In this document: positions 9,575 to 20,050 of the stretch, one piece after another | Position numbering within the stretch: the stretch's first letter is position 1 | Layout: each line of letters begins with the position of its first letter | Source: Aedes albopictus | Taxonomy: Eukaryota > Arthropoda > Insecta > Diptera > Culicidae | Direction of reading: 5' to 3' | DNA length: 64,000 nucleotides | NCBI RefSeq assembly: GCF_035046485.1 | Contig: NC_085137.1 | Coordinates: forward strand, 481,548,252-481,612,251 | Position numbers and translations under genes: made by a program | Notes under the pieces: generated by a model | Databases searched by the model: none | Seen by the model: the letters and a program-made list of their open reading frames with translations, nothing else | What the model was told of the DNA's origin: nothing

Positions 9575-10807
9575 CTCGTTAGCAACCTCATCATCCATCC
9601 TTGGGTTTTCGATGGCCGCAATTTTCCTCGGTACGCTCCGATCTTCCGAATCAGCCGGTCGTTTCCATGGTCGGTTCCAAAATTCCGACATTCGCTCTGA
9701 CGTACACATTCGAGCGATGTGACCCGTTCGACCACACGTGTGGCATGCTTTGCTGGCGTTTGGACACGTGGATGATTGATGAAAAATACTACCGCACCTC
9801 CAACAGCCGCTGCCGTGCTGGCTGCTACCGCGCTCGTTTCGTGACATTCCTTGGTTGAAACCTCTTCCTCCACGTCTCGAGCCGCGACTACCTCGTGCCG
9901 CTCCCCTAACACGCCAATTACCACGCCAATTTGATCGAAAAAGTCCTTGCGCTTGAAGCTCTTGAGGATTTTGGGCAATCATTGCGACAGTTGCCGGACC
10001 ACCGCGACTGCGGGTCCTTTGGAATTCCTCCTCAATTACCTGTTCCTGCTCATGTTCTCGTACTTGATCAATTAGACCCTTCATGCTGCCCTGTTTCACC
10101 CAGTTTCTACGTGCCAAGATGCGGATGCGGCTGTCACTTGCACCCGTGGTAACTACTCTCACAACCGCTTCCATTTCTTCATCATTTCCGTAGTTGCACA
10201 ATTTGGCGGCCGAGGCAACGCGACGAACAAATTCGACACTGGATTCTGACGGCAGTTGGCACAAATTCATCAATTTTCCTCTTTGTGACAGGATATAGTT
10301 TCGCGATCCGAAATAGTCATCAAGCCGGGCCAAAGCGTTTGAGAAAGGAGCTGTGTGTTCGTCGGGCATCGCTGTGGTGGAATCGGTTGTACTGAAGATT
10401 TCACGCAATTTGGCACCTGCTTTGATTTTGAACACACCGAACTTCGCTTTCTCGTCTGCTGAATTGACCAGCTGCAGAGAAGCGACAAGCGTTTCTTTCC
10501 AGAACTCATACGCCCGTTTATCGATCTCCGATTCTCCTTCCGCTGGTGTGCACTCTGGTATGTTCAAAGTTCCCAGGGTCCAGTTGCTCATCGTTGAAAT
10601 GAGCATCGCTTCGCTTCTCGAATCGGGGATTTCTTCCGGCGTTGTGCTTGATCGAACATGCCGAAGAGTGTCAGCCAAACTCTGCTCGGCGGAGAGTCGT
10701 GTTACCTGCTCCCCTAGATAATTATTCTTTTCAACAGCTTCCTTTAATTCTTTAAGCAGCTTTTTCTTCGAAATTTTCCTGGAAGGAAAAAAACAACGCT
10801 TTTTCAT
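9545..10807 (-). CDS. gag: Gag polyprotein
   Basis: The open frame is 420 codons from ATG 10,807; on the splicing model the true exon starts at 10,778. The N-terminal part is a lysine-rich helix with coiled-coil potential. The central 200 residues look like a gypsy-type capsid (FSNALARLDDYFGSRNYI, then LCQLPSESSVEFVRRV). Near residues 335-368 are two CCHC zinc knuckles, CWRCGSIFHQSSTC and CHTCGRTGHIARMC, which bind RNA. Two knuckles occur in Mag-like gypsy elements, but I do not fix the lineage. A candidate donor GAG|GTACGA lies at 9,575/9,574, ten codons before the stop. Confidence 0.92.
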   Translation of the reverse strand: MKKRCFFPSRKISKKKLLKELKEAVEKNNYLGEQVTRLSAEQSLADTLRHVRSSTTPEEIPDSRSEAMLISTMSNWTLGTLNIPECTPAEGESEIDKRAYEFWKETLVASLQLVNSADEKAKFGVFKIKAGAKLREIFSTTDSTTAMPDEHTAPFSNALARLDDYFGSRNYILSQRGKLMNLCQLPSESSVEFVRRVASAAKLCNYGNDEEMEAVVRVVTTGASDSRIRILARRNWVKQGSMKGLIDQVREHEQEQVIEEEFQRTRSRGGPATVAMIAQNPQELQAQGLFRSNWRGNWRVRGAARGSRGSRRGGRGFNQGMSRNERGSSQHGSGCWRCGSIFHQSSTCPNASKACHTCGRTGHIARMCTSERMSEFWNRPWKRPADSEDRSVPRKIAAIENPRMDDEVANEVRKAEEDPE

Positions 10808-11187
10808 TTTTTCTTGCTTTTTTCACAAATTTAAACATTTTCATTCTTTCGTTCCACTCTCTTTTATTAAAATGCAAAATTTATTTCCCGTATGTTCTAA
10901 TTATTGTTTCAACTTTTTTTTTTTAAGCATACTCTGTTCAAAACTTTATTTTTTTTTTTCAGCTCGTCTTTCCTATCGATTTAGTTAGGTCATTTTTCGG
11001 ACAGAGCTCCGTCTATTTCCACCGGAGTCTGATTTTTCTTTCGATCTCCGTCTATTTCCACCGGAGTCGATTTATTTTTACAGACTTCCGTCTATTTCCA
11101 CCGGAGTCTTTTCTACGAGCTCCGTCCATCTCCACCGGAGTCGTTTCAAGTATAGTTTCTTTAGTTACACTTTTCACCTATACTTAC
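10779..11187 (-). other. Candidate intron 1 in the retrotransposon leader (409 nt)
   Basis: Donor GTAAGT at 11,187-11,182 is the full consensus. The acceptor ends at 10,779 after the tract TTTTTTTCCTTCCAG. The acceptor lies inside the annotated gag ORF, so the first ten codons after ATG 10,807 would be intronic; they translate a pyrimidine tract, typical of accidental coding. All four leader stem-loops lie in this interval. Confidence 0.55.
11007..11142 (-). repeat. Four leader stem-loop repeats
   Basis: The plus-strand unit CTCCGTCTATTTCCACCGGA recurs at 11,007, 11,046, 11,086 and 11,120 with variable spacers. In the element's RNA each unit can fold as CTCCG-loop-CGGAG, with an 11-nt loop rich in GGAAATAGA. 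The loop is conserved in three copies; the copy at 11,120 has two changes, and the one at 11,086 differs at its first stem base. Position between primer-binding site and gag is where dimerisation and packaging signals normally lie. Confidence 0.8.
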
Positions 11188-11366
11188 TTTTTCGACGAAC
11201 CGGCGGAACTACCGGCTGCGCCACTGTCGTAACCGGATGGGACAGCGAATGTTCCATCTTCCGGTTGGTGTTCTTCTAACTCCTCAGCTGTGTCACGCTG
11301 ATTGGCCGAAAGGACGTAAGCTCCCGCCAAACCGTCTTCTGACACATTTTCGAGATTGCGCTCCAT
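11188..11366 (-). CDS. Candidate first coding exon of Gag, starting inside the LTR
   Basis: From ATG 11,366 an open frame of 60 codons crosses the end of the LTR and the primer-binding site. It stops only at TAA 11,186-11,184, and that stop overlaps a consensus splice donor: GTAAGT at 11,187-11,182. The peptide is acidic (ERNLENVSEDG, TAEELEEHQPEDG) and ends in a Gly/Ser/Ala stretch followed by lysines. If spliced to the acceptor at 10,779, the last two bases (AA) plus the first base of the next exon (G) make a Lys codon in the gag frame. No domain is recognised. The alternative is a short uORF. Confidence 0.55.
11208..11224 (-). other. Primer-binding site, tRNA-Ser type
   Basis: One base after the LTR the minus strand reads TGGCGCAGCCGG. 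This matches the complement of a tRNA-Ser 3' end (TGGCGCAGTCG) with one difference, the primer class used by several insect gypsy-type elements. The site is also translated as part of the leader ORF that ends at 11,184. Confidence 0.7.
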
Positions 11367-11704
11367 AAGGCGTCCGTTGTCGTTCACTATCCTCGTTAAA
11401 CTGACTGTACTGAAACCGCCAACCTTGTTGGGTACCTGCTCAAGTGCTGAGCGAGAGAATCTCTCCTTTTTTCATGGTGAACACCCAACTCTTGTTTCTT
11501 GGCTGTTTGCCCTGCTTTCACTCTCTTTCTCTTCTGCCCTCCATTTTGCTGTTTCAAAATGTCTACACAATTAGCTGAACGTAAAAGTGCACGTTCTTGA
11601 ACATTTCAAGCGTAACATTTAAAAAGACACAAGATATGAAGCGTAACCAATAATTTATTTTTCGATAACCAATTAGTTCTATACTGACAAGCCCATATTC
11701 CACA
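11225..11704 (-). repeat. 5' LTR of the retrotransposon
   Basis: Read on the minus strand it starts TGTGGAATATGGG and ends GGTTACGACA, the usual TG...CA termini. U3 spans 11,704-11,403 if the initiator at 11,402 is the start site. The first AUG downstream (11,366) lies inside the LTR itself. Confidence 0.95.
11369..11404 (-). promoter_or_regulatory. Predicted Inr + DPE core promoter of the LTR
   Basis: On the minus strand the word TCAGTT matches the arthropod initiator TCAKTY exactly, with the A at 11,402. At +28 to +33 lies GGACGC, five of six matches to the downstream promoter element RGWYVT at its strict spacing. This is a TATA-less arrangement known from insect retroelements. It would put the first AUG at +37, giving a 36-nt 5' UTR with no upstream AUG. 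Confidence 0.55.
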
Positions 11705-11849
11705 GGTATCACCTTCTAAATATTGTACACCGTGCACCAAACTCACACATTGCACAATGGGCCAGATCACGAATTTAGGAGGAAAACATTATTTTACCAT
11801 GAAGATGATGTTTTAGAGGTTAAGTGTCTTCGGCAATATTGTTACTATT

Positions 11850-13415
11850 TAAATGGGCTATAATTATATACGTCTTAAAATAAGGGTGGTCCAGTAAAAT
11901 ATCAAAATGTTTTTTTAACTTTTTCAGTTTTCAAGTTACCTTAAGGCAATGTTTGGAAAGTTGTTCTTCTATTTATTTAGAGTAACTTTGCCGAAGACAC
12001 CAACTTTGTAGGATATTTGTGTATTGCACTAGAGCGATTTTCAATAACACTAGTTTACAGCATTTTTGAACTCGGTAAGCTGATGATCGTTTTTGGTGTA
12101 GAATCATGCCTCCTCCTCTCTCTCTCTCCTCTTCTTGGCGTAACGTCATCACTGGGACAAAGCCTGCTTCTCAGCTTAGTGTTCTATGAGCACTTCCACA
12201 GTTATTAACTGAGAGCTTCCTCTGCCAATGACCATTTTTGCATGTGTATATCGTGTGGCAGGCACGAAGATACTCTATGCCCAAGGAAGTCAAGGAAATT
12301 TCCTTTACGAAAAGATCCTGGACCGACCGGGAATCGAACCCGTCACCCTCAGCATGGTCATGCTGAATACCCGTGCGTTTACCGCCTCGGCTATATGGGC
12401 CCTAGAATCATGCCCTGAGTTCGAAAACGCGAAGGAAAAAAATTACAGTAGAGCGGAATTTTTTTCGACTTTCCATACAAGGTTGATGATTTGAAATCGA
12501 TTTTTGTTCTATTTTTAAGCAAAGTCACTCACTTCACACATCTCATTCTCCGTAATCAATGCTCCGATTGAGCTGAATTTTTTACTGTAACTCGCCTACA
12601 TAAGATATGTCAAATAAACGTTGAGAAAGATTTTTTAAATTGTTTTTTTCTTATTGAAAAAAATACATTTCTTCATATATTTTTAGAAAATTTGCTAAAA
12701 TTTAAGGAGATCGTCCCCAAAACTCGCCAATATCTTGAATTTCATCAGCCTGACGCAAAACCTGCATTCAGATGATCGAATTGTATTTTATTCAGCTTTT
12801 AATTTATGGAAAAATATTTAAATTTGGTTGAACAAAACGCAAGATTTTTGAATTTTATTAAATTCCATATCTTAAAAAGCTGTAAAACTCGATATTGAGC
12901 TAAAACTCAAAAACTGTTCTACTTTAAATTTTTTGATGCACGGTTTCGAAATCAGCGCTAAATTATGCTTCAAAAATTTTGGTCTTTGACGGAAGTTCAC
13001 GACTTTCGTTTTATTTTGTAAACTAGTGTAATTATGGTTGAGTGGACCCAAAAATTCGGTTTTTCCGAATAACTTTTTTGTATTAAATTCTACGTACTTT
13101 CTGTCTTCTACAAAGTTCAAAATTTGATCAATACGGTTATTTTCAAACAAAACTTTTGAAAATCCATCAATTCGTTGATGAGATATGTTAATTTTTCTAA
13201 AAAGACGAACTTTTTCAATGTCATTTACTTTCAATGGGGGAAAATCGGGGATATAATTCTTGCAGGATTTGAAAGATGTACTAATGAGGATCACACTGTG
13301 CAATGATGTTTTGATGATCATGGTGGATTCCTTTTGCAATATTGCATTGAATAATGTGATTTTTGAATAGAAATTCACAATTTTATTTGGAATATTGCTG
13401 TTCATTGTGAGAAAT
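11850..13415. repeat. Interspersed repeat R1, copy A (hosts a SINE)
   Basis: The segment around 12,050-13,030 is repeated at 46,130-46,835. Its two ends (11,860-12,060 and 13,090-13,400) are repeated in inverse orientation at 18,930-19,515. The minus-strand frame at 12,872-13,405 (177 codons) lies wholly in this repeat and has no recognisable domain. Probably an old non-autonomous element of about 1.3 kb before the SINE landed. Confidence 0.6.
12111..12402 (-). mobile_element. tRNA-derived SINE (family B) with an empty-site match
   Basis: The head is at 12,402 (B box near 12,330) and the GA-rich tail at 12,111. Target duplication TAGAATCATGCC occurs at 12,099-12,110 and 12,403-12,414. The homologous repeat at 46,185-46,200 has the same site without the SINE, which confirms both ends. 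Confidence 0.88.
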
Positions 13416-14149
13416 TAAACATAATCAATATGAAATCCAATCAAGTTTTGTCATATTTTTCATTATTTTGCCACATTCCAACTGGAACTGACACTACTCT
13501 CAGCTTGTTGAGCTTCAACCAATAGTTATAATCAGAGTTTAAAATTTTCATTTTCAATGAGTGTAATTCAACGTGAATTTTGGAAATTCTTAACTGAGGG
13601 ATCAAAATAAAATTCATTTCTGAGAATGAATTTTTTCACTTATTCATTCATTTTTCTGTAACTGACAATTTTCACTGAGAAATAAAACTGGACCGTAACT
13701 CCCGATTATACTTCCAATCACCTCAAAACTTGTGTATAATAGTTAATTAGAATAATAATTATGTTCTCTATTTGTCCATTATGTCGGATTGTGCGTCTGT
13801 CAACAGAAATTGGACATTTTACGACGTGCGAAAAAATATTCGTGACAGAGTATTGAATGAAAAAATAGAGGCATTCAGCTGACAATGAATGTGGCCAAAC
13901 ACGAATGAAAAAATGAGAATGTCAATCTTGACTTTCAATCTTCGAATTTTTTACTCTCTGGTCATAATTGGCTCTCACTAAACTATACATTTATTTATAC
14001 AATTTGATGAACCACCCTACTGTACAGTTGAACTGTTGAACACAACATTTAAAAAACTGATTCAAAATAATTATTTGCCTTTCCAATTATTATTTCAATT
14101 TTTTTTCTCTGAAGGTTGTTTAGAGTACTGACTAAATGACACATTCCAG
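13416..14149. other. No gene seen
   Basis: AT-rich sequence with loose direct repeats of TGAATTTT-type words around 13,550-13,640. No ORF or known element was recognised. Confidence 0.35.
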
Positions 14150-14754
14150 CGTAACGGGACACCGCGAGGAACTAACTTTCGTGATCAAATGACGTCTGCA
14201 ATCGAATGCAATGTTCATGATCATATGGTTTAACAGGTTTTATAACAAGCTTATTAGATGTACTTCCTGATGTAATACTTGTTCTATGGGGTTTTGGTTC
14301 CAATTTACTTTATATAACATGTTACATTTCGTAACGGGACACCATCGTAGATATCTTCTTTTTAAAAATTTCAAACTGAAATGCGTATATTAGCTCTGTT
14401 ATGAGGTTTTGAATAATAGAGTCTTCAAGACATTTCTTCTTTGGATTGATGTGAACAAGATTGCCGAAGTGAGTTTTACTGAGAAATGTATAGTTTCGGA
14501 AACATTCTTGATTTAGTTTTGGGAGCGCAGCGTTACGCTCGCGTGAAAACAGTGTTTTGCTAATGGTGTCCCGTTACGGCTAAAGGCATCTAGTTGTAGA
14601 TCAAATGCTTTGCTAGATAAAATGTTGGTGTCTTCGGCAATGTTTTTCAGACAGATGGTAGCTGTCCGATAGGACACAAATAGGCCTTCAAACCCGCTCT
14701 TGCCCTATGGTGGCCATCGGAATGGGCCCTGGGGAACCTGTTTCGAGGTTTATT

Positions 14755-15650
14755 TAACCTTCACGTACCCGATTCCCGACAACTCATTTTCAAAATGCTG
14801 GCAGTTCGTCAATTTTATCCGATTTTTTTGAAGTCGCCCTCAAATGGTCATAAATTGGTGCGAGTTAATTATACTCAAGTGGCCGTTAAATATTCGGAAC
14901 CATTCCGGCGATATTCCGGATTGTGCAGAGGTCATGGGGTTGTCAAAATGGCTAAAAGTGATTATTTCGAGTGTTGTTATGTTTGAACCATCGATTTGCA
15001 GCGAAATTTTTATTGCGAACAGTGAAACACAGCTGCTGTAACCAGATTGGAATAAGTTGGCCCATCCGAATCCCCGTGACAAGTTCCGCGGGGCCCCATT
15101 GGGGACACTTCTGGTTTTCAGCCTAAACATGCCGTGCGACATATCAATCTTCATGATTTCGAATGACTGAGTCAGAAACGATAGACTGAAGTATGTATCA
15201 AATAATTTGTCCACCCCGGAACATATAGCACAGGTTCCACAGGGATGTCATCGGGGACATTTCTAGTTGGCAACCAAAACATGCTGAGCGACGTGTCAAT
15301 CTTCATGATTCCGAAAGAATGGGATAGAAAAAAAATGACTTAAGTATGCATCAACTAATATGGCCGCTCCGTAACACCTGGAGCAGGTTCCGCGGGGGCC
15401 TCTAAAACACAATAGCACACATGAAATAATCACTTTTAGCCATTTGGCAAAACAGATCCCTTCCCCACCTCCTGACCACAGTACAACCCGGAATATCTCC
15501 CAAATGGTTCGGAATAATACATGGCCACTTAAGTGTAATAAATAAGCACCAATTTATGATCGATTGAGTGACTTAAAAAAAATCGGATGAAGTTTGACGA
15601 AATGCCAGTATTTTGAAAATGAGTTATCGGGGGTCGGGTACGTATCTCCA
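14755..15650. mobile_element. Inverted-repeat element with tandem core
   Basis: The arm at about 14,770-14,985 matches the inverse of about 15,420-15,645; shared words include ACAACTCATTTTCAAAATG in one and its diverged inverse in the other. Between the arms a unit of about 154 bp is repeated just over two times, starting near 15,060, 15,213 and 15,366, with GTTCCGCGGGG and ATCAATCTTCATGATT as landmarks. ORFs here are repeat artefacts. Confidence 0.6.
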
Positions 15651-16101
15651 AAACTATGGTTGTGCGACGTATCTATCTTCGCGGTTTTTCCACATTCTAC
15701 ATTATAATGATCCGAAGAAGATTTAATGATACAGTGCGGACCCGATTTTGTCAGCCCCATTTCGCGACGAACTTTTTGCTCTCATTATCTAACGGTCAAA
15801 TATTGACCAATTTATTTATGATCATCATCAAACTACTGCTGAAAGACAGAACATAGAGGAATAAAAAGTATGAATATCTGTTTAGATTTTTGAGGGGAGC
15901 AAAAGAAGTGTTCCGGAAAGGGGCTGTCAAAATCGGGTCACTTATGTATCTATAGTACATTCTTCCAACACAGTCTTTTCAAGCATATGTCGCATGTTGC
16001 TTTAAATAATCCTTTATTTTTATTTTTACATTTTAAAGGGGATTTTTCTTTTAAACTATGTTAGTTTTGGGGAACCGTTAACCCTTATGTGGCCGACAGG
16101 G

Positions 16102-16380
16102 CCCATATAGCCGAGGCGGTAAACGCACGGGTATTCAGCATGACCATGCTGAGGGTGACGGGTTCGATTCCCGGTCGGTCCAGGATCTTTTCGTAAAGGA
16201 AATTTCCTTGACTTCCTTGGGCATAGAGTATCTTCGTGCCTGCCACACGATATACGCATGCAAAATGGTCATTGGCAGAGGAAGCTCTCAGTTAATAACT
16301 GTGGAAGTGCTCATAGAACACTAAGCTGAGAAGCAGGCTTTGTCCCAGGGAGGACGTTACGCCAAGAAGAGGAGAGAGGA
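16102..16380 (+). mobile_element. tRNA-derived SINE (family B)
   Basis: Same head, B box (GGTTCGATTCC) and GA-rich tail as the copy at 942. Target duplication GGCCGACAGGG occurs at 16,091-16,101 and 16,381-16,391. Confidence 0.85.
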
Positions 16381-16391
16381 GGCCGACAGGG

Positions 16392-18002
16392 TATCCGGGT
16401 ACTCAGCTCCCATTTAAAAAGCACGGTGTAGAAAAAAGCAAAAAGTTTGTCGGACACATAACGATTAAACTCGCGGCTTGGTCGAGGTTAGAGAAAACAA
16501 TGTTTTATTTTGGAAGCGATGGCATTATGGGGGCTTTCCGTTGATATTTAGCTAACGACAACCAGTAACAATTCAAACAAACGGATTTCGAGAAGAAAAA
16601 AAGGTTGACAACCAAAACGACAAGAGGGAGATCGCTAGACTTTTAATCAATGGTTACTAATTTATGTAGTCACAAAAAGTAATGCAATGCCATTTTCGTG
16701 ATGCATTATTTTTATTTTTAATAAGAATATAAGCTTCAAAATATGTTTGTCGTCATAAAAGTAAATTATGCGGTGATTAATGGGATAAAAAAGGAATGTC
16801 CACCATAACTTCGGGATTTTTATGTTTTGAACGTTATGTGATTCTATAAGCCTTTTTATACATCATGGTGGTAATTCATAGGACATGTTGAAAAGGTTAT
16901 AGCATTCAAAGAGTATGCTGTCACAACAAAACTCAATAAAATATCATTCGTTATACTGATCTATCAGAATTCCTGCCATTTCTTTACGTAGATTTCGTAG
17001 AGCTGAGAAGCGGGCTTTGTTCCAGTAGGGCCGTTACACCAATAAGGATTATGTACACCTACAATATCATTTCATCATGGTTACAGTTTTTTGGTTAAAT
17101 ATTTGATCAAACCAAACTTATTTATCCACTTATGAATGTCTTTAAAATTTTCGTAACGGGACACCACGTCTACGTACCCATTGTAACGCCTAAGATAATG
17201 CGTCGATCAAGGTAACCCATGTGTTGGAAGAAAGGTCTCCACGAGTACTAAGAGAATCCTGAAAACTATTTTTCTAAAGTTCGTAATAAATTAGTTATTA
17301 CAACAAATGTGCTATTTTCGTAACGGGACACCATTAAATAGCGGCTATTGCAAAAAGTGCTTAAAACATATCTAAACCCATTTTTATAAAAAGTTGCCTT
17401 TGGGTGTATAAAATATACATTATTATACTACATTTACAAAAAATAGGTATAATATTATTAAACTTTCATATGCAAGCAGGCATATTTGAAACTTATCAAT
17501 GAAAAATTTCATTTTTCTTACATAAAATGCTATTATTTCACCTAACTATTTAAATAAGTTACCAGTCAAATTTTAAGTAAAACAAATGGTTTTCCTAAGA
17601 TTGAATCTACCCTTTTTCATATGCTGGAAAACTTGGGGCAAAACAACCACTTTGAAATTTACCACCCTTGGCGTAGAAGTGCGTGGAATGTGTCAAATGA
17701 TCAATTATGTACCTACATACATTCCATATGCAGTATTTAGTATCTAAGCTTACTTGTGCTAAACTATGTTAGGTATTTATATAATATGTACATAGCTTAG
17801 AAATGTATAAATTGTATAGACTGAGATAATATAATAGTCAAACGTGTATCTTAATAGTTTCTGAAATCATTAGTCCTTAAAAGTATTTTTAAACATCCTC
17901 AACTAATAGCTGAGGAACTGAACTGAAGTCCTAGCTAAGTGTGTTTCAGATATGATATCGAACCGTGAAAATATGAATGTAACATTTACTATATGGTTTA
18001 TA
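16392..18002. other. AT-rich, repeat fragments only
   Basis: A 3' fragment of a family-B SINE is visible near 17,000-17,045 (AGCTGAGAAGCGGGCTTTGT). Two CGTAACGGGACACC words are present. No gene was recognised. Confidence 0.4.
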
Positions 18003-18922
18003 CAGGGGATACTCAAAATAACTGGGACAGGTAAAATTTTCAATTTTCAAAAAATATTCAACTCGCTGTAACTTTTGAAAAGGGCATCAAATATTCTCAA
18101 ATTTTTACTGTAAGCTCATCAACTAGTTGTATATCAGTGGTTCAAATTTGGAAAATATCGAATCATTCTACACGAAGTTATAAAGATTCTAGAAAAGGGT
18201 ATAATTATTCGATAGCCAACTTTGAGCTGTTATATCTCCGGATTCAATGAACCGAATGCAATGAAATTTTGATCATTAATGACTAATATAATGAACTTTG
18301 AAAAACAGTTGACTCAATTTGAAATTATTAGTAAGAAAAAAGTTATGGCGATTTCATTTATTCCATGTTTTTTCAGTAAATTTATCTATTTTTCATATGC
18401 ATCCCAATACTTTTTTCAATTTAATTCCGGCTATTTGGTTGCTTTCCTTTGAAACATAAATATATTCAATTCAATTAGAGGGAATTTAAATGAACTATAA
18501 TTACTATCCCGAATTTTGAAATTATGATGAAGTTTTGGATAAATTGATGTTATATTAGAAAAATAATCTATTCGAAATAATTTTCTTTCGTGTGAAGAAT
18601 TTTAAGTTTAGTCAAATGTTTTTAATAGCTCATTATATAAGTCATAAATGATCAAAATTTCATTGCATTCGGATCATTGAATCCGGAGATATGACAGCTC
18701 AAAATTGGCTATCGGGTAATTATACCTTTTTCTAGAACCTTTATAACTTTGTGTAGAATGGCCCGATCTTTTCCAAATTTTGACCACTGATACACAACTA
18801 GTTGATGAACTTACAGTAAAAATTTGAGAATATTTGATGCCTTTTTAGAAAAGTTACAGCGATATGAACATTTTTTGCAAAGTGAAAATTTTACCTGTCC
18901 CAGTTATTTTGAGTATCCCCTG
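18003..18922. mobile_element. 920-bp TIR element, CAGGGGAT family
   Basis: The ends are inverted repeats starting CAGGGGATACTCAAAATAAC, extending for more than 150 bp with divergence. They are flanked by TA on both sides (18,001-18,002 and 18,923-18,924). No transposase. TA duplication and TIR form fit a non-autonomous Tc1/mariner-type element. A relative is at 38,440-39,363. Confidence 0.8.
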
Positions 18923-18929
18923 TATATTT

Positions 18930-19515
18930 GTTACATTTAATTTCTCACAATAAAGAACAAACTACCGAATAAAATTGTGAATTTCCATACAAAAATCGCA
19001 TTACTCAATGCAATTTTGCACAACGAATCCACCACAATCCACCAAAACATCGATGCACAGTGTGATCCTTAGTATGGCATCTTTCAAATCCGCAGGAGTT
19101 GTATCCTCGTTTCCCCCCTTCAAAGAAACGGCATTCGAAAATTTCGTCTTTTTTGTAGGAAAATTAACATATCTCATCAACGAATTGATGGATTATCAAA
19201 AATTTTGCCTGTTATTATCAGATCTAATACTTTCTGGAAGATGCAAACTATGTAGAATTTAAAAAGAAAAAAAAATCGAATAAAACGAATATTTGGGTCC
19301 AATTTTCCAATTTAAAAAAAAAATGGCTCTAGCGCAATATATAAATGACCTACACAATTGGTGTCGTTGGCAAAATTTCTCCAAACAGATTGAAGAACAA
19401 CTTTCTGGAACATTGCTTTAAACTAATTTGAAAACTGAGAAAATTAAAAAAAATATTTTGATATTTCACTGAGCCACCCTAATTTTAAGACATATAGAAT
19501 TATAGCCTACTGAGG
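18930..19515. repeat. Interspersed repeat R1, copy B (inverted, internally deleted)
   Basis: Matches the two ends of copy A (11,850-13,415) in opposite orientation but lacks the roughly 1-kb centre. The 84-codon frame at 19,008 is the counterpart of part of the 12,872-13,405 frame. Confidence 0.55.
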
Positions 19516-20050
19516 CAAACATTTCTTAAGAAATTCATTACAACGGTCTTATGAAAAATTTCATGAGAAAGCTCTTATGAAAATCATAAGATATTGTATG
19601 AAAAATTTATCCCGAAAAGCCAAACTTATTATTGCACTCCAACCGTTCCAACTTTCGAAGCGTCGATGGGCACGTGAGTAAAGCACGCGTTCTCCGATCT
19701 CGACGTCCCTTGTTTTATGTTGCGCAAAAATATTTCATAAGATGTCTTATGAAATGATTTCTTATGTCGAAATTTCTTAAGACAAGCTTATGCCCTTCTT
19801 AAGCCTTGTGCTGGCTTCTCACTCGCCCCCTCGCTCCATAACCTTAATCACTAGCCTAACTGGAGATCCCAGATGGTCAGAGTATTACATGGAAATGTAT
19901 TAAATTGTGTAAATAAAAGTGCCAAGTGTTTTCAACTTCCTAAAACTCTATTATTGCCCTGTGCATTTTTCGTTCAATAGTGGAAAACGTTTGGCAGATT
20001 GGCAGATGTGCAAAATATGATAAATTTAAAAACTTCGTCAACTACATACG
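19516..20050. other. No gene seen
   Basis: Contains imperfect repeats of CTTATGAAAA and TTTCTTAAGA words around 19,540-19,800. No ORF of note. Confidence 0.35.

Larger units (their letters stand above)
3109..11704 (-). mobile_element. Complete Ty3/gypsy-type LTR retrotransposon (8,596 bp)
   Basis: Two 480-bp LTRs (3,109-3,588 and 11,225-11,704) that look identical on reading bound the element. A perfect 5-bp target duplication GGTAT sits at 3,104-3,108 and 11,705-11,709. On the minus strand the order is 5' LTR, primer-binding site, leader with four stem-loops, gag, an 0.8-kb noncoding spacer, pol (protease-RT-RNase H-integrase), a 2-kb 3' untranslated part, polypurine tract and 3' LTR. The PR-RT-RH-IN order is that of Ty3/gypsy elements. 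No env-like ORF is seen. Identical LTRs and open gag and pol imply a recent insertion that may still be active. Confidence 0.95.
14150..17332. repeat. Scattered 14-bp word CGTAACGGGACACC
   Basis: Exact copies start at 14,150 (+), 14,330 (+), 14,565 (-), 17,152 (+) and 17,319 (+). The surroundings are AT-rich and otherwise different. Two clusters are separated by the 14.75-15.65 kb element and a SINE. This suggests remnants of one repetitive element with internal repeats that was later split. Confidence 0.55.

Noticed and set aside
12872..13405. 177-codon minus-strand ORF
   Set aside because: It lies inside interspersed repeat R1, and the other copies are broken or partial; no domain was recognised.
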